Part shown: one piece after another, positions 45,143 to 52,925 of the stretch
How the letters are laid out: each line of letters starts with the position of its first letter
How positions within the stretch are numbered: position 1 is the first letter of the stretch
Virus record (IMG/VR): IMGVR_UViG_3300040751_002893
Coordinates: 25,684 to 89,683 of that record
Length of the DNA stretch: 64,000 nucleotides
Source: a virus
Strand: one strand, 5' to 3'
Position numbers and translations under genes: made by a program
The notes under the pieces: model-generated
Database searches by the model: none
What the model was told of the DNA's origin: nothing
The model's input: only the letters and a program-made list of their open reading frames with translations

Positions 45143-45174
45143 TTATGTAAATAAAAATTGGCACAGTTCTTGCA
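45143..45174 (+). promoter_or_regulatory. Sigma-54 promoter a
   Basis: GTTATG, 10 bp, TTGGCACA-GTTC-TTGCA (box 45158-45174, element 45143-45148 within TGTTATGTAA). Confidence 0.78.
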
Positions 45175-45230
45175 AGGTCATTTTAACAAATTTGTTATAT
45201 TTTGTGAAAGTTACATAAAAATGACTCAAA

Positions 45231-45263
45231 GTTATGTAAATATTTTTTGGCACGATTCTTGCA
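45231..45263 (+). promoter_or_regulatory. Sigma-54 promoter b
   Basis: GTTATG, 10 bp, TTGGCACG-ATTC-TTGCA. Confidence 0.78.
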
Positions 45264-45312
45264 ATAGCGAAAAAGTGGCCTTGCAGACTATTTATTGTAG
45301 GTTTTGTGTTCT

Positions 45313-45347
45313 GAGTTATGTAAATCATTTTTGGCACAGTTCTTGCA
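45313..45347 (+). promoter_or_regulatory. Sigma-54 promoter c
   Basis: GAGTTATG, 10 bp, TTGGCACA-GTTC-TTGCA. Confidence 0.78.
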
Positions 45348-45381
45348 AGGCGAAGTTTTTTAAGAAAGTTACATAAAATGC

Positions 45382-45410
45382 TTGACAAGTTTTAACAAAT
45401 TTGCTATAAT
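45382..45410 (+). promoter_or_regulatory. Perfect sigma-70 promoter, plus strand, overlapped by a half palindrome
   Basis: TTGACA, 17 bp, TATAAT. The spacer and -10 contain TAACAAATTTGCTA, a near copy of the palindrome at 45184, suggesting repression by the same protein. RNA would be antisense to 45432-45626. Confidence 0.65.
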
Positions 45411-45431
45411 ATATGAAACTTAGATAAAAAG

Positions 45432-45626
45432 TTATGTAAAGTTTTCTGCCAGAGTCAACTCGGACTCATAAGCCAAGATGGTATAGGCAGTTGAGATACA
45501 ATAGATGACATATATAACCCTTGTATCTCCTCCATAACCACAGACTCCATCAGCAAGGACAACCGACAGATACCTTTGACCATCAAGGTCATCGAAGTAT
45601 ACAAGATCACCAGTCCCAAAATGCAT
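45432..45626 (-). CDS. GTGDLV small protein (64 aa)
   Basis: MHFGTGDLVYFDDLDGQRYL, VVLADGVCGYGGDTRVIYVI, end SELTLAENFT. Acidic KGDL family member. Start overlaps the upstream gene. Confidence 0.7.
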   Translation of the reverse strand: MHFGTGDLVYFDDLDGQRYLSVVLADGVCGYGGDTRVIYVIYCISTAYTILAYESELTLAENFT

Positions 45627-45870
45627 CGTGTTGCCTCAGTTCCATCATATCTTCTTCAGATAGGTGCACACGTATACGTGCGAGTATACATTCATAGAAA
45701 TCCATCTCGGCAAATATGATGGCAAATATCTTTGCTGTTGATGGGATATATTTCAAGTTAGTATGAATAACATATTCACTCCATATATCATTTATCCTTT
45801 GATTGACCAATATGTAAAGCTTTATAAGCTGATCGGGATCTTCCGGAAGTTTTACATCAGAAACTCTCAT
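45607..45870 (-). CDS. Small helical protein
   Basis: 87 residues, RVSDVKLPEDPDQLIKLYIL, AEMDFYECILARIRVHLSEE. The ATG directly follows a GGGGG-TG-CCCCC inverted repeat (45871-45884), so initiation may be structure-controlled. Unknown. Confidence 0.62.
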   Translation of the reverse strand: MRVSDVKLPEDPDQLIKLYILVNQRINDIWSEYVIHTNLKYIPSTAKIFAIIFAEMDFYECILARIRVHLSEEDMMELRQHDAFWDW

Positions 45871-45951
45871 AGGGGGGCACCCCCGTAGTAGGGTAGGTCT
45901 CTAATCAAGAAGAGGGGGGAGGGGGGTAGTAGGGTAGTAGGGTGGTAGAAG
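45871..45951 (+). repeat. G-rich spacer with GGGTAGTA repeat and C5/G5 inverted repeat
   Basis: GGGGGGCACCCCC, then GAGGGGGGAGGGGGGTAGTA and AGGGTAGTAGGGTGG on the plus strand. G-quadruplex-capable; minus-strand RNA is C-rich. Confidence 0.6.
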
Positions 45952-45952
45952 G

Positions 45953-46165
45953 TCATAATATCTTTATGTCTCCTTTCTCAATCAGTCTATGAAGAGTTGA
46001 CTCTCCAAGTATAGATACAGTACCATCAGCATAGTATATCTCGTAGTTGTTTCTCCACTTAATCAGATCGTTATCAACTTCCAAAGTACCACTTGTTAAT
46101 ACTTTGGAGATGACTCCCATCTTACCCATATCTTCTATAAGCGTCCCTACTTTGAGCTTTTCCAT
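45953..46165 (-). CDS. KVGTLI small protein (70 aa)
   Basis: MEKLKVGTLIEDMGKMGVIS, TLEVDNDLIKWRNNYEIYYA, end IEKGDIKIL. Last KGDL-type gene of the array; overlaps the protease stop. Confidence 0.7.
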   Translation of the reverse strand: MEKLKVGTLIEDMGKMGVISKVLTSGTLEVDNDLIKWRNNYEIYYADGTVSILGESTLHRLIEKGDIKIL

Positions 46166-46845
46166 TTCACAAGCAACTCCTCTAATTTGTAGCGGTCGTA
46201 TAGTGTTAGACGATTTACATATACAAGAGTTCCATGGAGTTGTGGAAAAGGACCAAGGCCATGATAGCCAACCTTTATCGCGCTTAATACTCCAACAGCC
46301 ATTCCCTTGCTGTCAAACACTATCGAACCAGACGCACCGGGGAGAGCAAAGGATTGCATCATAAAAGAAAGCGGTGTGCATGTAGCAACTGTACCATTGA
46401 ACACTGACTTGTTTAGATCAGCAGGATATCCAGCATAGACCATTGTGTCTCCTGTGATATCAAGTTTCTTGTTTGTTCTATAGTTTATTGCTTTTGCAGA
46501 ATGCAATTCGTGTCTCGGCATAAGAAACGCTATATCGTTCTCGGCATCAACAGCAACAATATCAAGTTGAACCAAAGTCTTATAGTCTTCAACATACAGT
46601 GTTTCTTTCTCTCCTAAAACATGAGCAGCCGTTACAACAAACTTGTGACTGCCTATTCTAAAATAGTTACCAGAAGCATGTCCTTGTTCTATACCATTTA
46701 TGTGAGACACTATCCTAACAGAAGAAGCAATTGCTTTGTCATAGTTGAAATAATGGGCTGACTTGGTCTGTTCAAAAGACAAGACACCTCCCTTGTCATC
46801 GAACTCAAAACCTAAAGTACAGGCCAGTATTGTCAACAGTAACAT
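46147..46845 (-). CDS. Exported trypsin-fold serine protease
   Basis: 232 residues from ATG 46845. MLLLTILACTLG is a signal peptide, possibly with a lipobox-like L-A-C. Full catalytic triad: FVVTAAHVLG (His), DAENDIAFLMP (Asp), LPGASGSIVF (Ser, oxyanion GxSG). Compact two-barrel size. Would act in the periplasm or outside; perhaps superinfection exclusion or envelope protein cleavage. An ATG six codons earlier (46863) lies within the leader hairpin. Confidence 0.85.
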   Translation of the reverse strand: MLLLTILACTLGFEFDDKGGVLSFEQTKSAHYFNYDKAIASSVRIVSHINGIEQGHASGNYFRIGSHKFVVTAAHVLGEKETLYVEDYKTLVQLDIVAVDAENDIAFLMPRHELHSAKAINYRTNKKLDITGDTMVYAGYPADLNKSVFNGTVATCTPLSFMMQSFALPGASGSIVFDSKGMAVGVLSAIKVGYHGLGPFPQLHGTLVYVNRLTLYDRYKLEELLVKWKSSK

Positions 46846-46847
46846 AA

Positions 46848-46893
46848 TAAAAAACCCCCTCATCCCCTATAGTAACTAGGAACGAGAGGGCTC
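46848..46893 (-). promoter_or_regulatory. Hairpin-T tract leader of the serine protease, terminator of the cupin unit
   Basis: Minus strand CCCTC, then the core CCTAGTTACTATAGG, then GAGGGGG and six T, then ATTATG. The 3' arm is the SD. Core identical to that before the VWA lipoprotein gene. Confidence 0.68.
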
Positions 46894-46906
46894 AAACGCC
46901 GATTGG

Positions 46907-47293
46907 CTATGCTCTTTTATAGTCGTCTTCAAGTCTCACAACATCATCGATCTCAGGTGTTGAAACTTCAATCAATGTAACAGGTGAATCATCAGGGGCA
47001 CAGAAGCGATGGATCACACCCGGAAGTATACGAAATCTTTCCCCATATCCAAGAATTTTGCGCTCAAAACTGCTTACGTCAGGTGAGCCTAGCTCCAGTA
47101 TAAGGGTGCCGTGTTGAACGAAAATTGTCTCGTCTTTTAGCTCATGATATTGTCTAGAAAGTCTGTGGCCTTTTTTGATATAAAGGATCTTTCCAAGGTA
47201 TTTATCATTCTGTGCGAAACGAATCTCGTGTCCCCATGGACGAGGGTCAATGAATTCTTCCATTCCTTTTGTTATTTTACTTCCATCAGCCAT
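46907..47293 (-). CDS. Cupin, mannose-6-phosphate isomerase-like
   Basis: 128 residues. PWGHEIRF, SRQYHELKDETIFVQHGTL (metal His/Glu), LPGVIHRF and the tail DDVVRLEDDYKRA, which is typical of the isomerase/guanylyltransferase-type cupin of mannose metabolism. Complements the phosphomannomutase at 11.5 kb. SD AGGAG. Confidence 0.82.
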   Translation of the reverse strand: MADGSKITKGMEEFIDPRPWGHEIRFAQNDKYLGKILYIKKGHRLSRQYHELKDETIFVQHGTLILELGSPDVSSFERKILGYGERFRILPGVIHRFCAPDDSPVTLIEVSTPEIDDVVRLEDDYKRA

Positions 47294-47981
47294 TGTTATC
47301 TCCTATTATTTTATTTGACTTACGTATATTCTTCACTGCGTCCAGTGGCCTTAGATTGATTAGAGCCCAGCATTTTTGAAACCCTTCGTCATCCATTGAC
47401 TCATACTCAAATGTACTCTGCGGTATAATGTGATCTATATTCCACACAGGGTTGTCTTTAGTATATTTTCGTATTGGGCCCCAATTATCCCAGTTCATCC
47501 AAGGCTCAAATTGTTTCTCCAAGTGTTGCTTTAGTTCTTCTACCGTATAGGGCAACTTTTCAAAACAAGAGCGTTCTTTGTTTTCCCTCAATGAGTTTGT
47601 AATAGATACGCTGATATTCTTTCTTAATTTCCATACTGGGTCTGTTTTTCTTTTCTGTCTGTACTTTGCTCTATATTTTTCACTAGTAGCATAAGAGTGG
47701 GACTTGCTTTTTCTACATTCTTTGCAGATAGACCTGAACCCTGTTTTATTCTTATTGTGCTTATGAAAATACTCTGAGGTACAGGGCTTTTCTATCTTGC
47801 AGTGATTGCATATTTTGCTCTCAGGAGTGCAATAAGAAAGATTTTCAATTCTTTTTTTTCTGTGTTCTTTATCACAGTCTCTACAATGAGAGGCTAATCC
47901 TGATTTCTTATTGACTTCTTTTGGAAAGTAAGTCAAATTATATTGCTTCGTAATGAAGCATCTGCTACATTCTTTATTCAT
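47286..47981 (-). CDS. HNH homing-type endonuclease with CxxC fingers
   Basis: 231 residues from ATG 47981 (SD AGGAG). Three zinc-finger-like pairs (CSRCFITK, CRDCDKEHR, CNHCKIEK / CKECRKSK), then WNIDHIIPQSTFEYESMDDE and CWALINLRPLDAVKNI, the HNH core of free-standing phage endonucleases. Probably a selfish element inserted between cupin and the redox genes. Confidence 0.87.
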   Translation of the reverse strand: MNKECSRCFITKQYNLTYFPKEVNKKSGLASHCRDCDKEHRKKRIENLSYCTPESKICNHCKIEKPCTSEYFHKHNKNKTGFRSICKECRKSKSHSYATSEKYRAKYRQKRKTDPVWKLRKNISVSITNSLRENKERSCFEKLPYTVEELKQHLEKQFEPWMNWDNWGPIRKYTKDNPVWNIDHIIPQSTFEYESMDDEGFQKCWALINLRPLDAVKNIRKSNKIIGDNNG

Positions 47982-48108
47982 TTTATTTCTCCTATTTAGA
48001 AAATGTAATGATAGGAGTAATCCTAGAAATAGGCAAGGAAACACTGGCCGGTGCTGTCCTCACTACCATTACTATAAATAGTTTAGAAAAAGATAAAACG
48101 AAAATCAT

Positions 48109-48321
48109 CTAACTTTTCCATATTATCTCCGGTTCTTTAATACAGTCTTTCTCGTTCGGATCAAGAAAGAGAAGTGCGTTCTTTGTCATTATGTGCTGAG
48201 TATGTTTGTGAGACTTTGGGCTAATCCATCTTACTAAGACTTTGTATCCATGGTCTTCAAGTACCACACCAAAACCCAATATTTCAAAGAACTTTTGTTG
48301 TTTATGTCTCACTAGTGTCAT
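48109..48321 (-). CDS. Small protein of the K-F-F-x-x-x-G-F-G-V type (70 aa)
   Basis: LVRHKQQKFFEILGFGVVLE, YKVLVRWISPKSHKHTQHIM, end IKEPEIIWKS. Paralogue of 41853-42041. Confidence 0.68.
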   Translation of the reverse strand: MTLVRHKQQKFFEILGFGVVLEDHGYKVLVRWISPKSHKHTQHIMTKNALLFLDPNEKDCIKEPEIIWKS

Positions 48322-48565
48322 CAGTCACCTCTTTGGCTAGATGAGCAATGGTATCGTCACAACCACCAACAAGAATCTCTTTGTTATCTATAATTGTAAC
48401 AACAGGAATAGTTGGGTGGCTGTACATCTTCTTGATCTCTTCAAGTTTTTCTGGATTTTCATCAAGCATTTCAACATAAAAGCATTTGCCTTTTCTGATT
48501 AGCTTGTTGACTACCTTGATGCAGTAAGGACATGTTGACCTTCCATAAACTATGTATTTTTTCAT
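48302..48565 (-). CDS. Glutaredoxin
   Basis: 87 residues. RSTCPYCIKVVNKL holds the CPYC redox site; HPTIPVVTI has the cis-Pro and VGGCDD the G-G glutathione-binding turn. Likely electron donor for nucleotide reduction or protein repair; no ribonucleotide reductase in the window. Confidence 0.92.
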   Translation of the reverse strand: MKKYIVYGRSTCPYCIKVVNKLIRKGKCFYVEMLDENPEKLEEIKKMYSHPTIPVVTIIDNKEILVGGCDDTIAHLAKEVTDDTSET

Positions 48566-48618
48566 TGTTCCTCCGTTTTCTAATTGTTTTAGTTGAAAAA
48601 TAATTGTTTTAGACAGAA

Positions 48619-48912
48619 CTAATCTCTCAGTAACTGTTTAAAACTTTGCTTTTGTATCTTTGTCTCAATCAAACCAGGGTCTCCAACAACTGTAACATTG
48701 GAAACATAAGAAGAGAAATTCATTCTAATGTCCGTGAATGTTGTGAAGTTCTGATTAAGTCCCAGACCTATCTTCCCTTCTTGCAGTTGCTGTTTAATCT
48801 GTCGGTTCTCTTGCATGAATACAATTTGATTAGGGTTTACATATATCGTATTCAACATGTAATTTCCTTTTGAGTCTTTCTTGATCTCCACCAATTCTAC
48901 TAATGTGCTCAT
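48619..48912 (-). CDS. Hypothetical protein
   Basis: 97 residues; TLVELVEIKKDSKGNYMLNT, VNPNQIVFMQENRQI, then IRMNFSSYVSNVTVVGDPGL. Beta-rich. TAATG coupling with the gene upstream. Unknown. Confidence 0.68.
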   Translation of the reverse strand: MSTLVELVEIKKDSKGNYMLNTIYVNPNQIVFMQENRQIKQQLQEGKIGLGLNQNFTTFTDIRMNFSSYVSNVTVVGDPGLIETKIQKQSFKQLLRD

Positions 48913-49124
48913 TACGCTACTCCTACATATCTAACATCTTTTGTGTCTACTCTCCAGTAGTTCTCATTGATAAACAACAATGCTTGTCTACCAACATACT
49001 TGATAAAAATACCAAGCGTTGGCTTTTGAAGATATGTGTATTTATCAATGAGGTGAAGTTCCGACTGTGTTTGTGTTAAACAACTGTTAGCCGGAACCCT
49101 TACGAGATCACCCTTCGCTAGCAT
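48912..49124 (-). CDS. AKGDLV small protein (70 aa)
   Basis: MLAKGDLVRVPANSCLTQTQ, PTLGIFIKYVGRQALLFINE, end KDVRYVGVA. KGDL family outside the main array. SD GGAGG. Confidence 0.72.
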   Translation of the reverse strand: MLAKGDLVRVPANSCLTQTQSELHLIDKYTYLQKPTLGIFIKYVGRQALLFINENYWRVDTKDVRYVGVA

Positions 49125-49425
49125 CGGGAACCTCCGGTTGTTGTATTTGTTGTGGCTGTTCTTGTTGCTCTTTGGCTCCGAAGTAGCCTTGAAGAATCAT
49201 CTCGTTGTCTGCAAGGATAGCATCAAACTTTGCTAACTCTTGTCTACATGAGTCAATTCTAGATTTAACTTGCCAACCGATAGCACGGCCATCTTCAAGT
49301 TGATCGATAAGGTTCTCCATAGTTGTAGTAACCTCATCTAGATGTTGCCTTGCTTCTTCAAGCATACGCGCACATTCACTCGGCACATCATCTAGATCTA
49401 CCGAATAACTAATTCTTACTCTCAT
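49108..49425 (-). CDS. Coiled-coil hypothetical protein
   Basis: 105 residues; SYSVDLDDVPSECARMLEEA, coiled coil EVTTTMENLIDQLEDG, Q/E/P-rich tail. SD GGAGG. Unknown. Confidence 0.68.
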   Translation of the reverse strand: MRVRISYSVDLDDVPSECARMLEEARQHLDEVTTTMENLIDQLEDGRAIGWQVKSRIDSCRQELAKFDAILADNEMILQGYFGAKEQQEQPQQIQQPEVPDASEG

Positions 49426-49446
49426 ATTACCTCCAAGTATATTAAT

Positions 49447-49475
49447 ATTATAACATGTTTTAGAGCATTTGTCAA
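49447..49475 (-). promoter_or_regulatory. Perfect sigma-70 promoter of the 46.9-49.4 kb unit
   Basis: Minus strand TTGACA, 17 bp, TATAAT. Confidence 0.85.
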
Positions 49476-49738
49476 GTAGTAATTATCATTTTATATGCTG
49501 TGGTCATAATAAGACCAAAGATACTTGAGATAACAAACCATTGAATTTTAGACTGGTTTTCTTTCCACTGTTCCAAAGCTCTAAGGCGAGCATACAACCC
49601 TTCATCTGGATTATATACCGCCTCTTTAATTTTCTTTACATCCTCAACCATTTCTTCTTGGCGTTCGGACATTCTTTCAATCTGACCTTTTAGCTCCATA
49701 ATGGCTTGGGTCAAGTGCGTTATGTCACTATTAGTCAT
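49472..49738 (-). CDS. Coiled-coil plus C-terminal membrane helix (XhlA-like)
   Basis: 88 residues from ATG 49738 (SD GGAGG). MKTN-free start MTNSDITHLTQAIMELKGQI, coiled coil to ~65, then WFVISSIFGLIMTTAYKM as a tail anchor. Layout matches XhlA-type holin partners. With the amidase 3 kb away it may belong to lysis, but they are not adjacent. The CTATTTATAG motif (49753-49762) ends 14 bases before the ATG. Confidence 0.6.
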   Translation of the reverse strand: MTNSDITHLTQAIMELKGQIERMSERQEEMVEDVKKIKEAVYNPDEGLYARLRALEQWKENQSKIQWFVISSIFGLIMTTAYKMIITT

Positions 49739-49764
49739 AGCATGTTCCTCCACTATAAATAGTC

Positions 49765-51339
49765 TCAGGAACTTACAATAGCGTGGCTCGTAGTGATAAT
49801 AGTTGAGGATACAGACACCGCATTTTGCAGTGCACACTTTGTAACCTTAACCGGATCAATAACTCCTGAGTCTAGGAGATTAACTATATCGCCAGTTAAA
49901 AAGTTCATACCATGATTGAATGTTGTGGTATCACGAACCTGCTGAACAACAAGGTCAGGTGATAAGCCAGCGTTCTTTGCCATTTGACGAATAGGCTCTT
50001 CAACTGCTTCGATAACAATCTTAGCGCCCAAGGCTTGTTCATCGTTGTCTGCTTGAATCTGGATATCAGATACAGATTTTAGCAATGAAACACCGCCACC
50101 GGGAACGATACCTTCTTCTTGTGCTGAACGAACTGCTTCCAAAGCATCATCGATACGATGCTTCTTCTCAATCATTTCAACTTCAGTTGCAGCACCGACC
50201 TTTATGACGGCCACTCCGGATGCCAATCTAGTGATTCGCTCTTGATGACGCTCACAGACTCGCAAATCTTCTTCTTCAGATATGAGGGCCTTAACCGCCT
50301 CAATACGCTTTTCAATCTCTTCCTCATCGCCTTTGCCTCCTACGATAGTCGTCCATGCTTTTGATACTGTTATTTTCTTTGCTTGACCGAAGTGAGTTAA
50401 CTTGACATCTCGGAGGGTCAAACTATTCTCTCTTGTTACAAAAGTCGCACCAACAGAAGCGCAAAGGTCTTTGAGGATGTTACGTCTTTCTTCTCCGTAT
50501 CTCGGAGCCTTGACAGCAGCAACTTTCATTGTGCCACGGACAGCATTTGCAATTACAGCAGCAAGTGCTTGACCTTCCATTTCACCAGCAACAATAATGA
50601 GAGGACGAGACTCTCTCGCAGCTAGTTCTAGAGTAGGTAAAATTTGCTCTATAGTCTCAACTTTTTCATCTGTAACGAGCAGTAGAGGACTATCGTAGTC
50701 TACGGTGCCGGCACGTTCGTTCGTGATAAATGTAGGCGAAATATAGCCACTATCGAAACGAAATCCTTCGATGAGATCAAGTGATGTGTTAACAGAGCGA
50801 GCCTCTTCAACAAGGACAGTTCCATCTTTACCTGCTGCATCGATAGCCTTGGAGATTAATGTTCCAATAGACTTGTCGTTGTTAGCAGAGATAGTTGCAA
50901 TATGATAGATATCTTGTTCTGTCTGAATAGGTCTCGCATGCTCTGCAAGTTTCTCACAGATAACTTCACATGCCTTATCCATACCACGTTTAAGTTCAAT
51001 AGGAGAAACACCAGAGGTCAGATACTTCTGAGCCTTGTTGATAATTCCTCTCGTTAAGACGGTGGTGGTTGTGGTTCCATCACCAGCCTTGTTTGCGGAT
51101 TGCTCTGCCGCTTGCTTAAGAATCTGAACACCAACGTTTTCAAACGGGTCATCAAGTTCCACAAACTTTGCGATGGTTACACCATCTTTTGTGATCACAG
51201 GAATGTTTTGCTTCTTATCATAAAGAATTACATTGCGTCCCTTTGGGCCAAGGGTTGTTCCCACGTTATCCGCAAGAACATTCATACCCTTTAAGATCTT
51301 CTCGTTGAGAGAAGAACCGTTGTTATATTGTTTTGACAT
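49765..51339 (-). CDS. groEL: Chaperonin GroEL (phage-encoded)
   Basis: 524 residues. TTLGPKGRNVILYD, TKDGVTIAKFVELDDPFENV, AGDGTTTTTVLTRGI (ATP site Asp), equatorial GIVPGGGVSLLKS, and a Gly-rich hinge. The C-terminal G-G-M tail is absent. Folds proteins in an ATP-driven ring; phage homologues are thought to fold capsid proteins. No groES seen here, so host GroES may be borrowed or it works alone. Confidence 0.95.
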   Translation of the reverse strand: MSKQYNNGSSLNEKILKGMNVLADNVGTTLGPKGRNVILYDKKQNIPVITKDGVTIAKFVELDDPFENVGVQILKQAAEQSANKAGDGTTTTTVLTRGIINKAQKYLTSGVSPIELKRGMDKACEVICEKLAEHARPIQTEQDIYHIATISANNDKSIGTLISKAIDAAGKDGTVLVEEARSVNTSLDLIEGFRFDSGYISPTFITNERAGTVDYDSPLLLVTDEKVETIEQILPTLELAARESRPLIIVAGEMEGQALAAVIANAVRGTMKVAAVKAPRYGEERRNILKDLCASVGATFVTRENSLTLRDVKLTHFGQAKKITVSKAWTTIVGGKGDEEEIEKRIEAVKALISEEEDLRVCERHQERITRLASGVAVIKVGAATEVEMIEKKHRIDDALEAVRSAQEEGIVPGGGVSLLKSVSDIQIQADNDEQALGAKIVIEAVEEPIRQMAKNAGLSPDLVVQQVRDTTTFNHGMNFLTGDIVNLLDSGVIDPVKVTKCALQNAVSVSSTIITTSHAIVSS

Positions 51340-51353
51340 TGAACCTCCAAATG

Positions 51354-52925
51354 TTATTTGTTCATATTATATAATATAACACGCTCAATGAGTTTGTCAA
51401 GGTCTTTTAGTGATTTTTTTTGATTTTTTTTGTTTTCTTCTAAAGTCGTGCCATCTAAGCCCTTTTTAATTTGCCCTTTATAAACGAAATCAAAAATTGA
51501 AGATATTTTTTCTAGACCTTGCTCCATTTGCATCATTGCTCTTAGAGCCTCATTGCCTGAATTATCTTCTCCTGTTGACATAAAAGACTTTAGTTTTTCA
51601 TCTGCTACATATGAAAAACTAGAGATCTGATTGTATGCCTGAAGTGCGGCCTTGTGTTGACCTTTTTTGTCATTTAGTTTGTTAGAAATATCCCCCAACA
51701 ATTGTTGTCTTAACGACTTAGAAGTTTTAGTTTCTTTTTCAACATAAAGTGTGATGGGATTAACCATTGTTTCTTCTCCACCTAAATAAACATAACTTTT
51801 TGCTTGTCGATAAATTAAATCTCCTGCAGGGTTTCTTATAACAAAATCTTTTCCATTGGGAGTTATAACAGTCAAAAGATAAATATCAATAGCGGCTATT
51901 TCACGAGGTGCTGATGTACCAGTGCTGATCGCAGTTGATGCTGAGTCTGATTTTTTATGTGCGACAATATAAATATAAGGAACATTTAAGTCAAAACCGC
52001 CTGGTGCTTGCTTTATTGAGGTGTAGTCCACTTTTCCATAGTATTTAGCGGAACCATTCACTCCTTTGTTGGTAATAAAATCAGTCGCTGCCATTTTTCC
52101 AGAAGCAGTGGTTTGTTTCCCAGTTACCCTACCTCCAGACAAAAGGGCCAGCATTGACTCAAATTCATATGCTGCTGCACCAGCATCTATTTCCTTTACA
52201 ACTGTTGTGACATAATCTAGAAACAAGACAGTCGCCAACAAATCAGATTCTTTTTTAAAAGTATTTTGAATTTCTTCTGCGTTTCCTTTCCATCCTTTAC
52301 CTGGGGTCGCCTTATATACTAACTCTGTAAGTTTCGAAATTTTCTCTATTCTTTCACTAAAATTATTTATTCCCTCAAACACAACGTTAACAGAGGTAGC
52401 CAAACCCTCCGGAAAACTACCTAATCTTGTGGCTTCATTTGCAGGGTCTGCTGAAATGGTTTGAAGTTTTTTAAAGGCCATTGATTTTATATCATCTGCT
52501 GATACTATTTTAGTGGGTTTGTTTGGGTCAAACGCATCTATGTCTTTAACTGCTTTTACATCTCCAGATTTAACAGCGTCTGCTGTGTCTTTTGCTCTAC
52601 TTGCGGCATTTTTATAAGCAGTTTTGCCTTTTAAAAATTTTTCTGCGTCATCATAAGTTTTACCGTCATCATCTAAAAAAGCCTTATATAAATCAGTGGG
52701 AGTAAAGTTTTTAGGACTACCATCCTCAGCACTTAAATCTTCAAATTCATCTTTGGTTATTTTAGATACACTAGATCCAAATTCTTTATAAAAACCGTCA
52801 GCATCTGTATTAACTGTTTTTTTGTCTTTTCTAGAAAGACCCGGTAATTTGATATTAATTTCCTTTTCACTCAACACCTGCTCAATTAATAAATCAAGTT
52901 TGTCTTTCGTTAATTTATTTGCCAT
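51354..52925 (-). CDS. Large structural-type protein with tag-like N-terminus
   Basis: 523 residues from ATG 52925 (SD GGAGG). MANKLTKDKLDLLIEQVLSE is a relative of the shared helix; the rest is A/K/S/T-rich with predicted mixed fold and ends LIERVILYNMNK across the groEL promoter. Adjacent to groEL and endolysin. Probably a virion component. Confidence 0.7.
   Translation of the reverse strand: MANKLTKDKLDLLIEQVLSEKEINIKLPGLSRKDKKTVNTDADGFYKEFGSSVSKITKDEFEDLSAEDGSPKNFTPTDLYKAFLDDDGKTYDDAEKFLKGKTAYKNAASRAKDTADAVKSGDVKAVKDIDAFDPNKPTKIVSADDIKSMAFKKLQTISADPANEATRLGSFPEGLATSVNVVFEGINNFSERIEKISKLTELVYKATPGKGWKGNAEEIQNTFKKESDLLATVLFLDYVTTVVKEIDAGAAAYEFESMLALLSGGRVTGKQTTASGKMAATDFITNKGVNGSAKYYGKVDYTSIKQAPGGFDLNVPYIYIVAHKKSDSASTAISTGTSAPREIAAIDIYLLTVITPNGKDFVIRNPAGDLIYRQAKSYVYLGGEETMVNPITLYVEKETKTSKSLRQQLLGDISNKLNDKKGQHKAALQAYNQISSFSYVADEKLKSFMSTGEDNSGNEALRAMMQMEQGLEKISSIFDFVYKGQIKKGLDGTTLEENKKNQKKSLKDLDKLIERVILYNMNK
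51373..51400 (-). promoter_or_regulatory. Sigma-70 promoter of groEL
   Basis: Minus strand TTGACA, 16 bp, TATATT, inside the last codons of the upstream gene. Confidence 0.8.

Larger units (their letters stand above)
44945..45431. other. 487-bp gene-free control region
   Basis: A dense stack of signals: left-facing GGACA promoter; then on the plus strand a TTGACA/TAAAAT promoter, three sigma-54 units, the palindrome TAACAAATTTGTTA (45184-45197) and a perfect TTGACA/TATAAT promoter. GTTATGTAA or its complement TTACATAA-like form occurs about seven times. Very AT-rich. No credible ORF. Could be a control hub or an iteron-type origin. Confidence 0.65.

Noticed and set aside
45143-45388. Minus-strand ORF across the control hub
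   Set aside because: Complement of sigma-54 units a-c; one unit is in another frame and promoters occupy the region.
48008-48112. Plus-strand 34-codon ORF (MIGVILEIGKETLAGAVLTT..)
   Set aside because: Hydrophobic and plausible as a peptide, but no SD, opposite to all genes and overlapping a leader; kept only as a possibility.
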